From NCBI GenBank assembly GCA_033964015.1, contig CM066915.1:10191573-10255572 (forward strand): a stretch of 64,000 nucleotides of DNA, read 5' to 3'. The stretch's first letter is position 1. The number at the start of each line of letters is the position of its first letter. Of this stretch, positions 1 to 10,035 are shown piece after piece. The notes under the pieces were generated by a model. That model had not been told where the DNA came from, made no database searches, and saw only the letters and a list, made by a program, of their open reading frames with translations. Source of the stretch: Scolanthus callimorphus (Eukaryota > Cnidaria > Anthozoa > Actiniaria > Edwardsiidae). Position numbers and translations under genes: made by a program.

Positions 1-860
1 TTCAATCGGGATGTCTGCAATCTTCTGCCGAGAAACTGGAGCTGTTGCTGGCGACAACTGACACAATGGATTAATATCTTCCGAACTGCCACACGAGCCT
101 TGATTATCCAAAATCGCTCTCTGATCGTCGATAAAACTTGTTCCAGGCCCACATGCTCTGATGTAGAATGCACGTCTTACGATGAGGTCCATAACATGAT
201 GTTTGCTGGGAACTATGATGGGATGCTTGTTGACTTCCGGTGGTGCATGTGCCAGACGACCACTGACGCACAACAGACCATTGACAACAACTGGACTCAA
301 ACGGTAGATCGAACTACTCTTTTTTATGCCGTCAGCAATCTTCTTTTTTCTCTTCTTGCTTGATCCGTCTTTACTCGACTCAGTGGACTCCGGACATTCT
401 ACACCTGACCACTCATCTATAAAACTCTGCCTCTGGACATACCTCAACAGCTCCTCCTCACAGCTTCTGCTATGCGCAACTCGTCTACGGTCAACAGTTT
501 AGCTTTATCCGTGGGGCGCTCCCTTGAGACTTCTCCGTGCTTGCATCTTCTATTTGCATCAAGCAGATTGGCTCGGTATCTCAGGACCCACGCAATGAAC
601 CTCTTCAGTCGATGCCACAACGAAAATTGTTGAATCATTCTATCCAACGGGTTGTTGGGGTGTACGAGAGTGCGAACGAGGTAACTTCCCTTCTGATTTC
701 TGGATCACATTCTGGAACACTGCAAAGGTCCTCTACTTCATCTGGCCACCGATCGTCTTCCCTCCACAGAATCTGGACCATTAATCCAGCGATGGTTGTG
801 AACCAGCTCTTGGAACCGTTAAGCCTCTACAGGCATCATCCGCCGGATTAACATTCGTGT
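1..860 (-). pseudogene. Pao connection region and integrase zinc-binding head, partial
   Basis: The ORF at 444-647 matches the link between RNase H and integrase (FSLWHRLKRFIAWVLRY, then LTVDELRIAE). Further down, one minus-strand frame over about 1-115 reads IRERFWIIKARVAVRKILIH and then CVSC, the second half of an H2C2 zinc finger that precedes the DDE integrase. The region shifts frame several times. The catalytic integrase core would lie beyond the left edge of the window. Confidence 0.75.
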
Positions 861-917
861 TCACGTATCTCTATCGATCCGGTCGAGTAGCTCCACGAAT
901 CTTGGCGAGCCTATTGG

Positions 918-1494
918 CTACAAACGTATGGAAGCGTTTTCGTTGTTGATATATCGTAGCACGCATGTGCTGTCCGTCCAGTAGTACACGTTATCAATCT
1001 TGACATCTAACTCCTCTTGAGCCATCTGACTTAACCTTGTAGCTACGACCGCAGCAGACAACTCCAAGTGAGGAATTGTGACTACTTTCTTTGGCGTTTG
1101 CCTTGATTTGCCAAGTAGAAATGCACAATGAATCTTTCCTTCGCTGTTCACAAGTCGAAGAAACGAAACAGCGCCATAGCCTTGCTGAGATGCATCACAA
1201 AAGGTATGCAACTGACACGATAGAACCCTTTGGTATCAAAGGACGTGGAATACTGAAGTGACGTAACTTGAGTTATTCCTCCAACCAGGAACGCCAGCGT
1301 TCAATATGCTCCGAAGGGATCTGATCATCCCAGTCCAAGCCCCTTACATTCAGATCTCGTAACATTATCTTGACTGGTAGGATGATTGGGGCGATGAACC
1401 CTAGAGGGTCATATATAGAACTCATGGCCGATAGAATACTTCTGCGCGTCAGACTCTTCTCCTTCGTAGAACCGCGGGAGAGCTTGAGGCCCAC
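918..1494 (-). pseudogene. Pao A17 region and RNase H fragment
   Basis: The ORF at 1273-1494 has the Pao hallmark [12 protein letters not shown] followed by a WDDQIP segment (Peptidase_A17 region of the family). The ORF at 918-1211 begins HTFCDASQQGYGAVSF and contains LELSAAVVATRL and YYWTDSTCVLRYI, the D/E/D pattern of the RNase H-like domain that removes the RNA strand. The two are in different frames, so at least one frameshift separates them. Confidence 0.85.
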
Positions 1495-2491
1495 TTGGTT
1501 AAATGGAATCCACCATTACTGAGAAGCTGGGACACCTCGTTCATCACTCGGATGGCTTCTTCTTCATTACTGACCAAAATCAGGCAGTCGTCTACGTAGA
1601 AGTTTCTTCTTACCGTATCTACGACATCCACCGAGAACACGCTCGCGTTATCTTGGGCAGTCTGTTATAGCCCAAAGTTCGCACAACTAGGCGAAGATAC
1701 GCCTCCGGAAAAGGTGCACACTCGTTTGATATTCTTCAGGTGTATTCTCTAGGTTGCCTTCACGCCACCACAAAAAAACGCAGATAGTTTGAGTCCTTCT
1801 TCTCTACCCGGACCTGATAAAACATAGACTGAACGTCTGCCACTAACGCTACCTCCTCTTGCCTGAACCGAGTGAGGACCCCAACCAGAGAGTTGGTTAG
1901 GTCGGGGCCTTGCATCAATCGGTCATTGAGTGATCTTCCTTGAAACTTCGAAGCGCAATCGAACACCACCCTTACCTTTCCACATTTGTTGACATTCAAA
2001 ACCGGATGGTGTGGGAGAAGCCAGCTCAGCTGACCGGTATCTGAGACTTGATCATCAGGAACGTTTCGGGCGTAGCCCCTTTCTAACAGATCATCCATGA
2101 ATGCAGAGTACTTCTCATGGTATTCGCTGTCCTTCCTAAATCTCCTCTCAAGCATCAGCAGACGATGTTCTGCCTGGACTTTGTTATTCTTCAAAGGAGG
2201 AGGATAAACTCGCCAAGGAAGCCCTATCTGGTAGTGATCATTCGCCAGCTTTACTGACTCTTGCATCATACTTAGCGCTCTCCTATCCTCTACCACCATC
2301 GATTTCTTCTCGCTAAACTGCGTATCGCTGAATTCCAGTTCACAGAATCTCTCAAATTGTTGACTTAAATCTGCGTGCGCATCGATTCGATTAGAGTGGG
2401 CCATTGATCGTCCAACCGAAAATCGTTCTAACAAATGGTCCTCCGTCTTCGCTACGCCTAACTTCCTTTGGCTCGTGAGCCAAAGGCACAT
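1449..2491 (-). pseudogene. Pao reverse transcriptase fragment
   Basis: The 243-residue ORF at 1760-2491 carries the RT fingers and palm start: VVFDCASKFQG, LNDRLMQGPDLTNSL and DVQSMFYQV, which holds the first catalytic Asp. After a short gap with a frame change, the ORF at 1449-1640 supplies the YVDD catalytic box at 1587-1598. Together they are a BEL/Pao RT that would copy element RNA into cDNA. Frame breaks between 1640 and 1760 make it a pseudogene. It is continuous with the protease upstream and the RNase H downstream. Confidence 0.88.
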
Positions 2492-3079
2492 CGTTGCCGA
2501 TTAATAAATCAATAAAAACGGAGTTTACTTCAGGTAGGTGGATACCGCTCAAGTGAGGCCATGTGTTTACATCCCTTTGACGCGGAATATCTTCTATAGT
2601 CACTGGAAGTTTCGGCCTTGAAAATACATTCGACAGTTCTAAAGTGTTCTCCCCTTGTAGGTTACTCACTTCCAGCTCAACAACTACGCATTCGCTTTCG
2701 ACACTATCTTCATCCATAGTAGTCAATGACAGAGTAGGTTTCTTACCTTCGGCTTCGAGTTTAGATAAAAGCTGTTGCTGGTACAAAATGTCGTATTGGA
2801 GCTTGAATCAAGGAATGCGTAAGTGTCGATCATTCTTCTTCCTCCTTTCGCCTTTACTGTTACCCTGACTGGGACTATGGCGAGTCCTGTCGCGCATCCG
2901 GTCCCAGTAGCACTACACCGACTCTCTACGTTTACGAAACCATTTTGAGCTTGGGGTTCATTCTCTCTTTCTTGAGTCTCGTCTGTTCTGCATCTCACCT
3001 GTGTGGCGACCACGTTCCGAAGATGACGTACCTCTCTCAGTAGGAAATCACTAACCTCGTGTTTTTTGCTAACTGTCAA
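2391..3079 (-). pseudogene. Pao retropepsin (DUF1758-like) fragment
   Basis: Two overlapping minus-strand ORFs (2723-3079 and 2391-2786) make the aspartic-protease part of the BEL/Pao polyprotein, which in the family cuts the polyprotein inside particles. The active-site stretch reads [12 protein letters not shown], whereas the family has D-T/S-G or D-P-G at this place, so the catalytic loop looks altered. The downstream part has the conserved DLLIGNDVP segment and ends with the FGWTINGPL block that leads into the RT. The frame change near 2740 breaks it. No zinc knuckle remains upstream. Confidence 0.8.
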
Positions 3080-3700
3080 TCAATTGACTGAACCGGAACC
3101 CTGACTGAACCGGAACCGGAAACTAAATTGACACCTTGTTCCTAATTCCTGTTTAATTGGGAACAGCACGTTCCCTATTTTCAGACAAAGGAACTTCACG
3201 TTCCCCTTTTGGTTAGGTCCAATTTGGTGATGGGAACAGAATGTTTCGAATTGGGAGTGCGTTCAGGAACAAAAAGTTCCTGATTGAGTTCGACAAACTC
3301 GGTAATAGGAACTGGTGTTCCCATAATTTACCTTAAAGGAGAACGAAACATCGACATAGGAACTTAGCAATTCGGAACTGTTGGTTCTTTAGTGCTGTGT
3401 AAAGGAACAATGGTTCACATTTGATTACGTTATTGGGAACAAAACGTTCCCTTTCTTCAAAAAGGAACGTCATGATTAGGAACGTGAGTTCCTAATTGTA
3501 TAAGACAGGCCCAGCGTATTTATCTGTTTAGGAACAATGCGTTCCTAATCAGTGATACTTTTGTTCCGATTAACGCAAAATGTGTTCTTATTCATGGACA
3601 TCGGGATGTTCGTATATCGAAGAAAAGGAACAATTGTTTGGTTCCTAATTTAGTTATAGGAACAAGGAACAAAAATAGAGGAACGGGGGACCCTTTCAAT
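3080..3700. repeat. GGAAC/GTTCC mini-hairpin block 1
   Basis: Some twenty GGAAC or GTTCC words are scattered over 600 bp. Several are paired as GGAAC-N4/5-GTTCC hairpins, for example near 3159, 3190, 3267, 3308, 3435, 3479 and 3531. The block begins and ends with TCAATTGA-containing sequence (about 3080 and 3697), which could be short inverted termini. It abuts the broken 5' side of the BEL/Pao remnant. A second block of the same kind lies at 23565-23875. I do not recognise the family; clustered sub-terminal transposase sites are one possibility. Confidence 0.7.
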
Positions 3701-3900
3701 TGACCGATTGTAGCACTCGTGCATCTCGGTTTTTAACGAAATAAATGATCAAGCTATCTGCCCTGGAAGCTAACCTAGTTTTAGTCCAAGTTTTGCAGCA
3801 AACCTCAAAGCAAGTAAGCAGAATTTCGGGGCTCTTTAAACAATTTACGATAATCCTCATTTTAAGTTCGAGGTCAAGTTGGACGGACAAATTAATTTAC

Positions 3901-4879
3901 CTCCTTTAGAAGGAAGAAGGCCACAAACGCTGATGAATATTTTCCATATGTGTATGTGGCATTCAATGTCAGACGTTGACCCTCTTTGTCGTAGTCCATG
4001 TTGCCATGTATGTGTCCTATTTGCTCATTTGCGTCACTCTTTACCGTGAACTGTAAAAACCATAAAATCATGTCAGATTTGTTGCAATAGCATGAAAAAT
4101 GCCTGAAAATAATGGAAAAGAACCTGTAAGGCTAAAATTTTTATTTTAAACCCCCTCCACATAAGAACCTATTAAGGCTAAAATTTTAAGTCTGGTTGTT
4201 ATCAGTGCCAGTGGAGTTGCTGTAAAAGATGGATTAGGTAAACCTGCTGAATATTACGATCATCATCTGATTACATTTTAAAATACTTGACATTAACATT
4301 TCTGTCTCATTTCAAGCTTTAGTGCTATGTTGAATGTCTAATGTGTTTACCATTTAAATAATTACTCAAATTTATTTATAATATATTCAATTGAAATTCA
4401 TATGAAAATTTAAGAACTTATTTAAAGAACCTTGGTAGCCTAAATTTGCTTTACGTACCATTTATATAAGAACCTGTTTAGGCTATATTAAAAAATCCAG
4501 GTTCTTATACGCGGGTTTTTACTGTACTGTTATTATTATTACTGTACTCTATTATTATTCTCCTCCTTCGTCCGGTGAAGCCCATCTCTAGGTAGTGGAG
4601 ACGATTCTTGTGAGCACGAGTAATACTGCTGTAGGTGACATACTTAAAATTTGAGTCTCTAGTGGCCGTGAATAAAATAATAATAACATTTGGCTTGGTC
4701 AGCGTTTTTTTTTATTTTTGGCAAAGTGGTCCCTCTGCCGTTGCCACCGCTGACTTACATACCGCTGACTTACATCAGCGAAATCTATCAGGTGCAGCTT
4801 CTCAAGTTAACGCCCATTCAGTGTAAACAGAAACATTATATTCTTACCATCTCAACTCTGCCATGAAGTGAAGGAGTTG
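3901..4879 (-). CDS. Two exons of an ependymin-related-like secreted protein (partial)
   Basis: Two exons on the minus strand. Exon A is a 32-nt micro-exon (4848-4879) with a strong acceptor (TTTGCCTTTTTAG) and donor (ATG|GTAAGA). Exon B is 3901-4050 (150 nt, 50 codons, fully open) with acceptor ATGGTTTTTACAG and donor GAG|GTAAAT. Joined in phase they read ...SLHGRVEM then FTVKSDANEQ, and later HGNMDYDKEGQRLTLN and AFVAFFLLKE. The GR-x-E segment followed by G-x-x-x-YD-x-x-x-QR and a hydrophobic L-L-K-E end resembles ependymin-related (MERP) proteins, which are secreted glycoproteins. The signal-peptide exon and the 3' exons with the later cysteines are not found; the Pao remnant and GGAAC block sit just downstream and may be intronic insertions or may have broken the gene. 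The exon structure is seen; the family is an inference. Confidence 0.5.
4105..4530. repeat. Short interspersed repeat inside the exon A-B intron
   Basis: The motif AAGAACCTGTTTAGGCTA and close variants recur (near 4119, 4163, 4427 and 4468), and the right side ends with TTATACGCGGGTTTTTACTG. This looks like a degenerate MITE with a CAGTAAAAACC-type terminus. It lies in the 797-bp intron between the two ependymin-like exons. The rest of that intron (4530-4847) shows no recognisable structure. Confidence 0.4.
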
Positions 4880-5211
4880 CTAAAAAGGCAAATATAAGAT
4901 ATCCGTCAGTGATATGGTCGAGGATGATACACACATCAAAAAAAGCGTCTATTAGTGTGGCATTTGCTATGTGAATAACTTGGCTGACGCTCCGGCTTTA
5001 CGCGGAGATTTGAAGAAATTTTGAGAAAATGTTAAAGTTACTGAGAATTCGCGCACGTCCTCGGAAAAAAAATCATACACGTCCTTGGTTTAACCAAAAC
5101 ATGTGAACCTATATATCGTTGGAAAGCGTTTAAAATGGACTAGCGGGCTGTGGCAAAAAGAAATACCTTATTTAGAGGATTTATTAAAAATTTGGGTGTG
5201 CCATTTTCACG

Positions 5212-5508
5212 AGCTTAACGCCGTCGAACTGCTGGACCTAGACTCCCAAGTAACACAGTGTTTTAATTCTTGAAGGTGTTTCTCAAAATAGTGTCTGAGT
5301 TTTTTTTAATTTTGTTTAGCTCAAAAGTTATGGAACTTTTGAATTTCGAAGGTCAAATGTTCCAGGATTTTCACGCTCTAAAAAAGTTTTATAACTTGGA
5401 ACTAAACAAAATTTGTAAAAATGCAGACACGGTTTTTGAGAAACTCCTTTAAGGTTTTAAACAATGTGTAACTTGGGAGTCAAGGTCCAGCAGTTTGGCG
5501 GCGTTAGC
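5212..5508. repeat. Foldback MITE, about 125-bp arms
   Basis: The left arm (from about 5212, starting GAGCTTAACGCCG) and right arm (ending GGCGGCGTTAGC at about 5508) are imperfect inverted copies around a loop near 5350-5385. The arms share the GGTCCAGCAG / CTGCTGGACC, GACTCCCAAGT and GTTTCTCAAAA blocks. No coding content. Confidence 0.75.
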
Positions 5509-5534
5509 CCCACTCAGACTATCTAAAAAATAGT

Positions 5535-5762
5535 TTCAGTGACAGTGGTGTAGTGCTTTGGAATAACCTTCCGACTGAGCTGAGGCAAGCAAATACCCTG
5601 TGGCAAGCAATCGCCCTTATTTCAACCAATCAAAGCCAAATGCAAAAGAAGATGGATAAGTTTACTGCAAGTCCTGCAACAGCCAAAAGCGTAGTACTTA
5701 ACAGTAAACTGCAAGAACACAGAACGACGTCGACAACTTCCATAGCAGTGACAACATTTTGA
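5535..5762 (+). pseudogene. Non-LTR retrotransposon C-terminal scrap
   Basis: The frame ending at 5762 begins with SGVVLWNNLPTELRQA, which matches the WN-S-LP-x-x-LR motif at the extreme C-terminus of CR1/Jockey-type LINE reverse transcriptases. After about 20 residues it diverges into a Gln/Lys-rich stretch of unknown origin. Too short to classify further; probably a truncated LINE end joined to unrelated sequence. Confidence 0.4.
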
Positions 5763-5860
5763 AACCAGAAAATCGCAGAGCTGCTAGAATATGATCATAT
5801 CTTTCTCTAAACTTTTGCACCTCGCACTTCAAGGCCTGCACCCGAGCCGAAAATTATGAT

Positions 5861-6040
5861 TTAAGGTAGCCCGCGGCTAATTATTTGTGTGACGACACAT
5901 GTTTTGCAAGACCAGTTATTGGCTTTCAACTTTATCTGATCGCTCTAAAATTTTGCGTACACCTACTAACCAATGCTTCTATTTTGCTGTAATTAAAACG
6001 AATTTACGACAACACTAACTAAACCGAATCAAAATGCTTG
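5861..6040. repeat. Outer left arm of an interrupted foldback element
   Basis: This 180-bp segment is an imperfect inverted copy of 10984-11140: both carry the GCCCGCGG, AATTATTTGTGTGACGACAC and CTAAACC blocks. It is the distal part of the left arm; the proximal part resumes at 10138 after the YR retrotransposon. Joining 5861-6040 to 10138-10470 gives an arm colinear with the inverse of 10540-11140. Confidence 0.8.
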
Positions 6041-6207
6041 GAAAATATATTTTCTTAAGTACTGCGTTTTGACTCGGTTTGCTAGGATGCTCACGTGCAT
6101 ATGTGTTCCAGTTATTGCATATCATTAGCTACACTATTTATACGAGATGTAAACGAATTTTCATTATCCACGTATCGCTTTTCTGTACACAATTGGCGGT
6201 TGACTTT
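6041..6207. repeat. Split direct repeat A1
   Basis: 167 bp starting GAAAATATATTTTCTTAAG and ending GGCGGTTGACTTT, nearly identical to 6947-7113 (the few differences include gtgcat/gtacat and cattag/cagtag). Confidence 0.9.
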
Positions 6208-6227
6208 TTTGGTCTTGGAGTTAAAAA

Positions 6228-6713
6228 ATGTCCTATACAGAAACCCATAATTCAGAAACTACAGAAACCACAAGTTCTTTGGACGCCGTTTTTGATAAGT
6301 TCAAAAGCTACATTGACTCCCGACTAGACCAATTTTCTTCTCAGAGGATTGCAAGCCCTTCTATCGACTCTAAAGAAGTTGCGAAAGGCACAAAGAGACT
6401 ACAACGAGAGACGGAAGCCTCCAAACTCAAGAAGAAAGGGAACAATAAGCAATTCCTTTTCAACGCGGAGGTTATTGACGAAGTAAAGTCTATTACAGAA
6501 AACATTTCATTGGAAAACGTAGATTCAGCCAAGAAATCTGCAAAACGAGCTATCAAGTTAATCGAACGCCGTCAAAAGTTGATAAAGCTTGTCGACAAAA
6601 GTGAAGCTGGTTGGTTGATAGTCGACGAATATGAAAGTGATCAGCTTGCAGAAGACTCCGCCGATGAGAAAAGGATTAGAAAAGCTCAAGATAAAGCAGC
6701 TAAAAAGAAGTAA
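6228..6713 (+). CDS. Gag-like ORF of the YR retrotransposon
   Basis: A 161-residue ORF opening 21 bp after repeat A1. It is hydrophilic and likely helical, with the segment SKLKKKGNNKQFLFNAEVID, then KSEAGWLIVDEY and a lysine-rich end (KAAKKK). This matches the N-terminal part of gag-like proteins of Ngaro/DIRS elements, where the block reads roughly LKxKGNxxQFxFN and later ADKSEAGW. The protein should bind element RNA and form the particle core. It ends at 6714 just before B1; the usual longer C-terminal tail is missing, which suggests a truncation or frameshift. The ATG at 6228 is chosen because it directly follows the A repeat. Confidence 0.7.
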   Translation: MSYTETHNSETTETTSSLDAVFDKFKSYIDSRLDQFSSQRIASPSIDSKEVAKGTKRLQRETEASKLKKKGNNKQFLFNAEVIDEVKSITENISLENVDSAKKSAKRAIKLIERRQKLIKLVDKSEAGWLIVDEYESDQLAEDSADEKRIRKAQDKAAKKK

Positions 6714-6847
6714 TGACAAATGGGAAAGCCCTTGCAAGGTTCTCGTTCTTATAGCGCTATTGGTCGGAACGCTTCTGGTTCACAACAGAGCAATTTGCTT
6801 TTTCGAGGTTCGTATAATTCTATGATTCTTTCTTCGTGATGTCCATG

Positions 6848-6950
6848 TTGTACAATGCGATACAACTTCCTATAATGTTGTGCGTGTAGTCATTTAGCGG
6901 GGAGTAAGAAAATGATTTTCATTTGTACGAGCTGGCGAGGGAGAATGAAA
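6848..6950. repeat. Split direct repeat B1, joined to A2
   Basis: 103 bp starting TTGTACAATGCGATACA and ending GAATGAAA. The GAAA end is also the first four bases of A2, forming a B-A junction. The same sequence recurs at 10036-10137. Confidence 0.88.
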
Positions 6951-7113
6951 ATATATTTTCTTAAGTACTGCGTTTTGACTCGGTTTGCTAGGATGCTCAC
7001 GTACATATGTGTTCCAGTTATTGCATATCAGTAGCTACACTATTTATACGAGATGTAAACGAATTTTCATTATCCACGTATCGCTTTTCTGTACACAATT
7101 GGCGGTTGACTTT
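6947..7113. repeat. Split direct repeat A2
   Basis: Second copy of the A repeat, fused to B1. The B1A2 unit lies between gag and RT rather than downstream of the recombinase. Confidence 0.9.
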
Positions 7114-7182
7114 AGCATGTAGACGTAGGACCCTTCCTAAAGTGCAAACGAGTTTTAGATTAATATTAATCTCTGTTTTTTC

Positions 7183-8966
7183 TTGTTTATCGATTCTAAG
7201 GCCGTCGACAGCCTCGTCAAGACGATATCTGTTTCACATGCGGTTATCCCGGACACTGGAGCAGCACCTGTAGAGTGCCACCATACAAGTACAAGAGGGC
7301 AGGCCAGCATAAATCACACACAGGAGGACAACAATTCAGCTGGCCCGTCACTCCAGGACAGACAAATACAAAGTAATCTGGATCCACTTTGTCATGAGCT
7401 CTGTACACAGTCATATGAGGATATGTTAGAGGTAGTAGATAATAATAATACAGTTGATTCAATTAATGTTAAGGGCAGGCTTAAATCACATCTGCAATTT
7501 TGGATCAATATTCAAGCTCCTGATTTCATTTTGACCGTTATTTCTGAAGGTTATAAACTTCCTTTCGTTCATACACCACCACACTTATTTAGTAAGAACA
7601 ATTTGTCTGCAATCAACAATAGTGATTTCGTTGAAGAAACTATATCAGAATTGTTAGCTTCTGGTAGAATTGTGGAACATAACAAGGATAGCTTACATGT
7701 TGTAAGTCCTTTATCAGTTTCTGTTCAGTCTTCGGGAAGAAAAGACTTATCCTAGATTTGAGGATCGTCAACCAATACATTCTTAAACAGAAGGTAAAAT
7801 TTGAGGATTATAAAACTGCACTTGACTTGTTTTGTGGTTAGGCATTGTTTGGAATTTTTCCAACGGTTCTATCTCTATCACTGAGCAAAGAATTACAAAA
7901 CTCGAGAACAAGTTATCTGCTCTTTTGGAGAGTTGGCCTCAGTAACAGGTTCTATTATTTCGCTTTCTTCAGTTTTTGGCAACTTATGTAGAATCATGAC
8001 CAGGCATTGTCAAATTACTGTTGCTGCTGCGTCTACTTGTGACATGCATTTTGAACTTGACTCGTTTTGCATTTCTGAACTTAATTTCTGGTCGTCATCT
8101 GTGAGAAAGTTCAATTTCAGAGATTGTTTTCAGCACAATACTCATAACAGAATTGTATACTCGGATGCTAGCAGTTTTGCGTGTGGTGCAGTGCTTATAG
8201 ATAACGAATCACCGATTTGCCATAAGCTCTTTACTGAAGAGGAAAAGACTTATAGTTCCACTCACAGGGAGCTTATTGCTATAGAATAAAGCATTAAATC
8301 CTTTGGATCCCTCCTTAAACATTCTAAAGTTCAGTGGTATACAGACAATAAGTCTTCGGCAAGAATTGTTCAGGTCGGTAGTATGAAACCCACATTGCAT
8401 AAATTAGCTATCAGCATTTACGAATTTGTATCAAGAATGGTATTCAATTGTCTATTGAATGGATCCCGAGATCTTTGAATGAGAAGGCTGATGCAGTTAG
8501 CAAATTCATTGACATAGACGACTGGCAGCTTACACAAGAGTTTTTCAATTCACTGGACCAAGCTTGGGGACCTCACACTCTGGATTGTTTCGCTAATTAT
8601 TATAATATGAAAGTTCCAAAATTTTTCTCGAGGTTTTGGTGTCCCGGAACGTTTGGAGTCGACGCTCTGTCTCAGTCATGGCGAGACCAAAATTGTTCAC
8701 TGGTTCCCCCAGTTGATCTCGTTTGTAAGACCCTCAGACATATGGAGGTTCAAGGAGCTGTCGGGACTTTGATCGTTCCTGATTGGCCCTCCTCTTCATT
8801 TTGGCCGTTATTATGGGTTTACTATGGAAATGCAATAATGAGTTTCATTCGTTACAAAGGGAAAGAAGTATTGATGCATGGAAGAAATACGAATTCGTTA
8901 TTTGGTTCCCGCGTCTGGGAAGGTCACATTTACGCCATTAGCTTGATTTTCGCAATTCACATGTGA
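7183..8966 (+). pseudogene. RT/RNase H polyprotein remnant of the YR retrotransposon
   Basis: The ORF at 7183-7755 gives the N-terminal part ending with the RT entry LRIVNQYILKQK read just past a frame break. Around 7830-7850 the sequence jumps to VWNFSNGSISITEQRI, so the catalytic RT core with its YxDD box is deleted. The ORF at 7933-8289 carries the connection (SVTGSIISL, RIMTR) and RNase H start VYSDASSFACGAVL and HRELIAIE. After a frame change QWYTDNKSSA follows, then ORF 8448-8966 (IEWIPRSLNEKADAVSK, HTLDCFANYYN). These are DIRS/Ngaro RNase H blocks. The protein would have made cDNA; this copy cannot. Confidence 0.82.
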
Positions 8967-9167
8967 TTGATGAGACACTGACACCGTAGTCATATCATCT
9001 ATTAATGGATTAATAGCCATTGAGGTTACCGAGAGCAGGCTATGTTGATATGTAACGGCAGATGTGTTCACCGAGAACAGCCTTGTTATATACAGTGAAT
9101 GTATGATTTATCGTATGTTTACATCGTGTGTTATTTATTCAGATCCTAATGAGCTCAAGTTCTTCAT
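8967..9167. other. Linker between RNase H and recombinase
   Basis: No open frame or motif recognised; presumably decayed coding sequence of the YR element. Confidence 0.4.
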
Positions 9168-10006
9168 TTGTCCTTATATCTCTCAAATTTGCTTCATAAG
9201 AATACCAAAACTGCAACCCTTATAGTTTATTCAGCTTTAAAATGGGCTCATGGTATTTTACCAATCCTAACAAATCCTTTGGAATCTTCGATTTGTAGAA
9301 ATCTGGTGGAGGCAGAAAGAGACTGCCTCATAGTCCTATTGTCAAGAAAGTACCAATTGATCAAGATGTTATAAAATCAATTATACGTGTGTTTGCTAAT
9401 AAGGATTGCAACCTAAAGGACATTAGGCTCGCTACAATGTGCACTGTATCATATGTGGGATGATTGAGATCACAAGAACTGTTAGACATGAAATTGCACG
9501 ATTTGACCATAAGAGATGATTATTTAGAGATTCATATTCCCAAAAGTAAAACTGACATATATAGATCAGGTCAGACAGTATACATAGCGAAAACGGGTCT
9601 GTTTACCTGTCCATATTCATTATTCGTCAGGTATCTCACCTTATCTGAGTCTACTCTACATATTAATTCTGATATTTATGTATTCAGAAATGTTATATAT
9701 CACAGCAAACAAGATAAGTATGTATTGGGTATCAAGAAATTATCATATTCTACTTTTAGAGGTATGTTTAAACAATGTTTGAAGAAACTGGGCTACAATG
9801 AAAAATTGTACGGTTTACATAGTTTTCGTTCAGGGGGAGCCACTGCATACGCCGAAACTCTAGACAATAATCCCTCTAAGGAACGCCTCCTGAAACTTCA
9901 AGGACGTTGGAAAACAGACGTAGCTAAGGATATGTATATCCAAGATTATGTTACATCTAGAGTAAATATATCAAAGTCTCCGGTTTGTAATGATTGTATC
10001 TTGTAA
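9168..10006 (+). pseudogene. Tyrosine recombinase of the YR retrotransposon
   Basis: ORF 9464-10006 (180 aa) holds the catalytic C-terminal domain: LRSQELLDM (first Arg), GLHSFRSGGAT (the HxxR box) and GRWKTDVAKDMYIQD (the nucleophilic Tyr). All four expected catalytic positions are readable. The N-terminal arm-binding part is in another frame at 9168-9374 (SALKWAHGIL). A TGA just before the LRSQ segment breaks the protein. In the family this enzyme integrates circular cDNA without cutting out a target duplication. Repeat B2 follows 30 bp after the stop. Confidence 0.85.
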
Positions 10007-10035
10007 TGATAATGTGATAATAATGTAACAAATTG

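Larger units (their letters stand above)
1..3079 (-). mobile_element. BEL/Pao LTR retrotransposon pol remnant
   Basis: On the minus strand the domains lie in order: DUF1758-type retropepsin, reverse transcriptase, Peptidase_A17/RNase H, and a zinc-binding integrase head, the order of a BEL/Pao polyprotein. The reading frame is split among several short ORFs by frameshifts and stops, so the copy is dead. The gag part and the 5' LTR are not visible upstream of 3079; the integrase core and 3' LTR would lie left of base 1. The family call is firm from motifs; the clade within Pao is not determined. Confidence 0.9.

Noticed and set aside
3080..3700. Glucocorticoid-type response elements in the GGAAC block
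   Set aside because: Steroid-receptor sites need a 3-bp spacer between half-sites; the hairpins here mostly have 4-5 bp.
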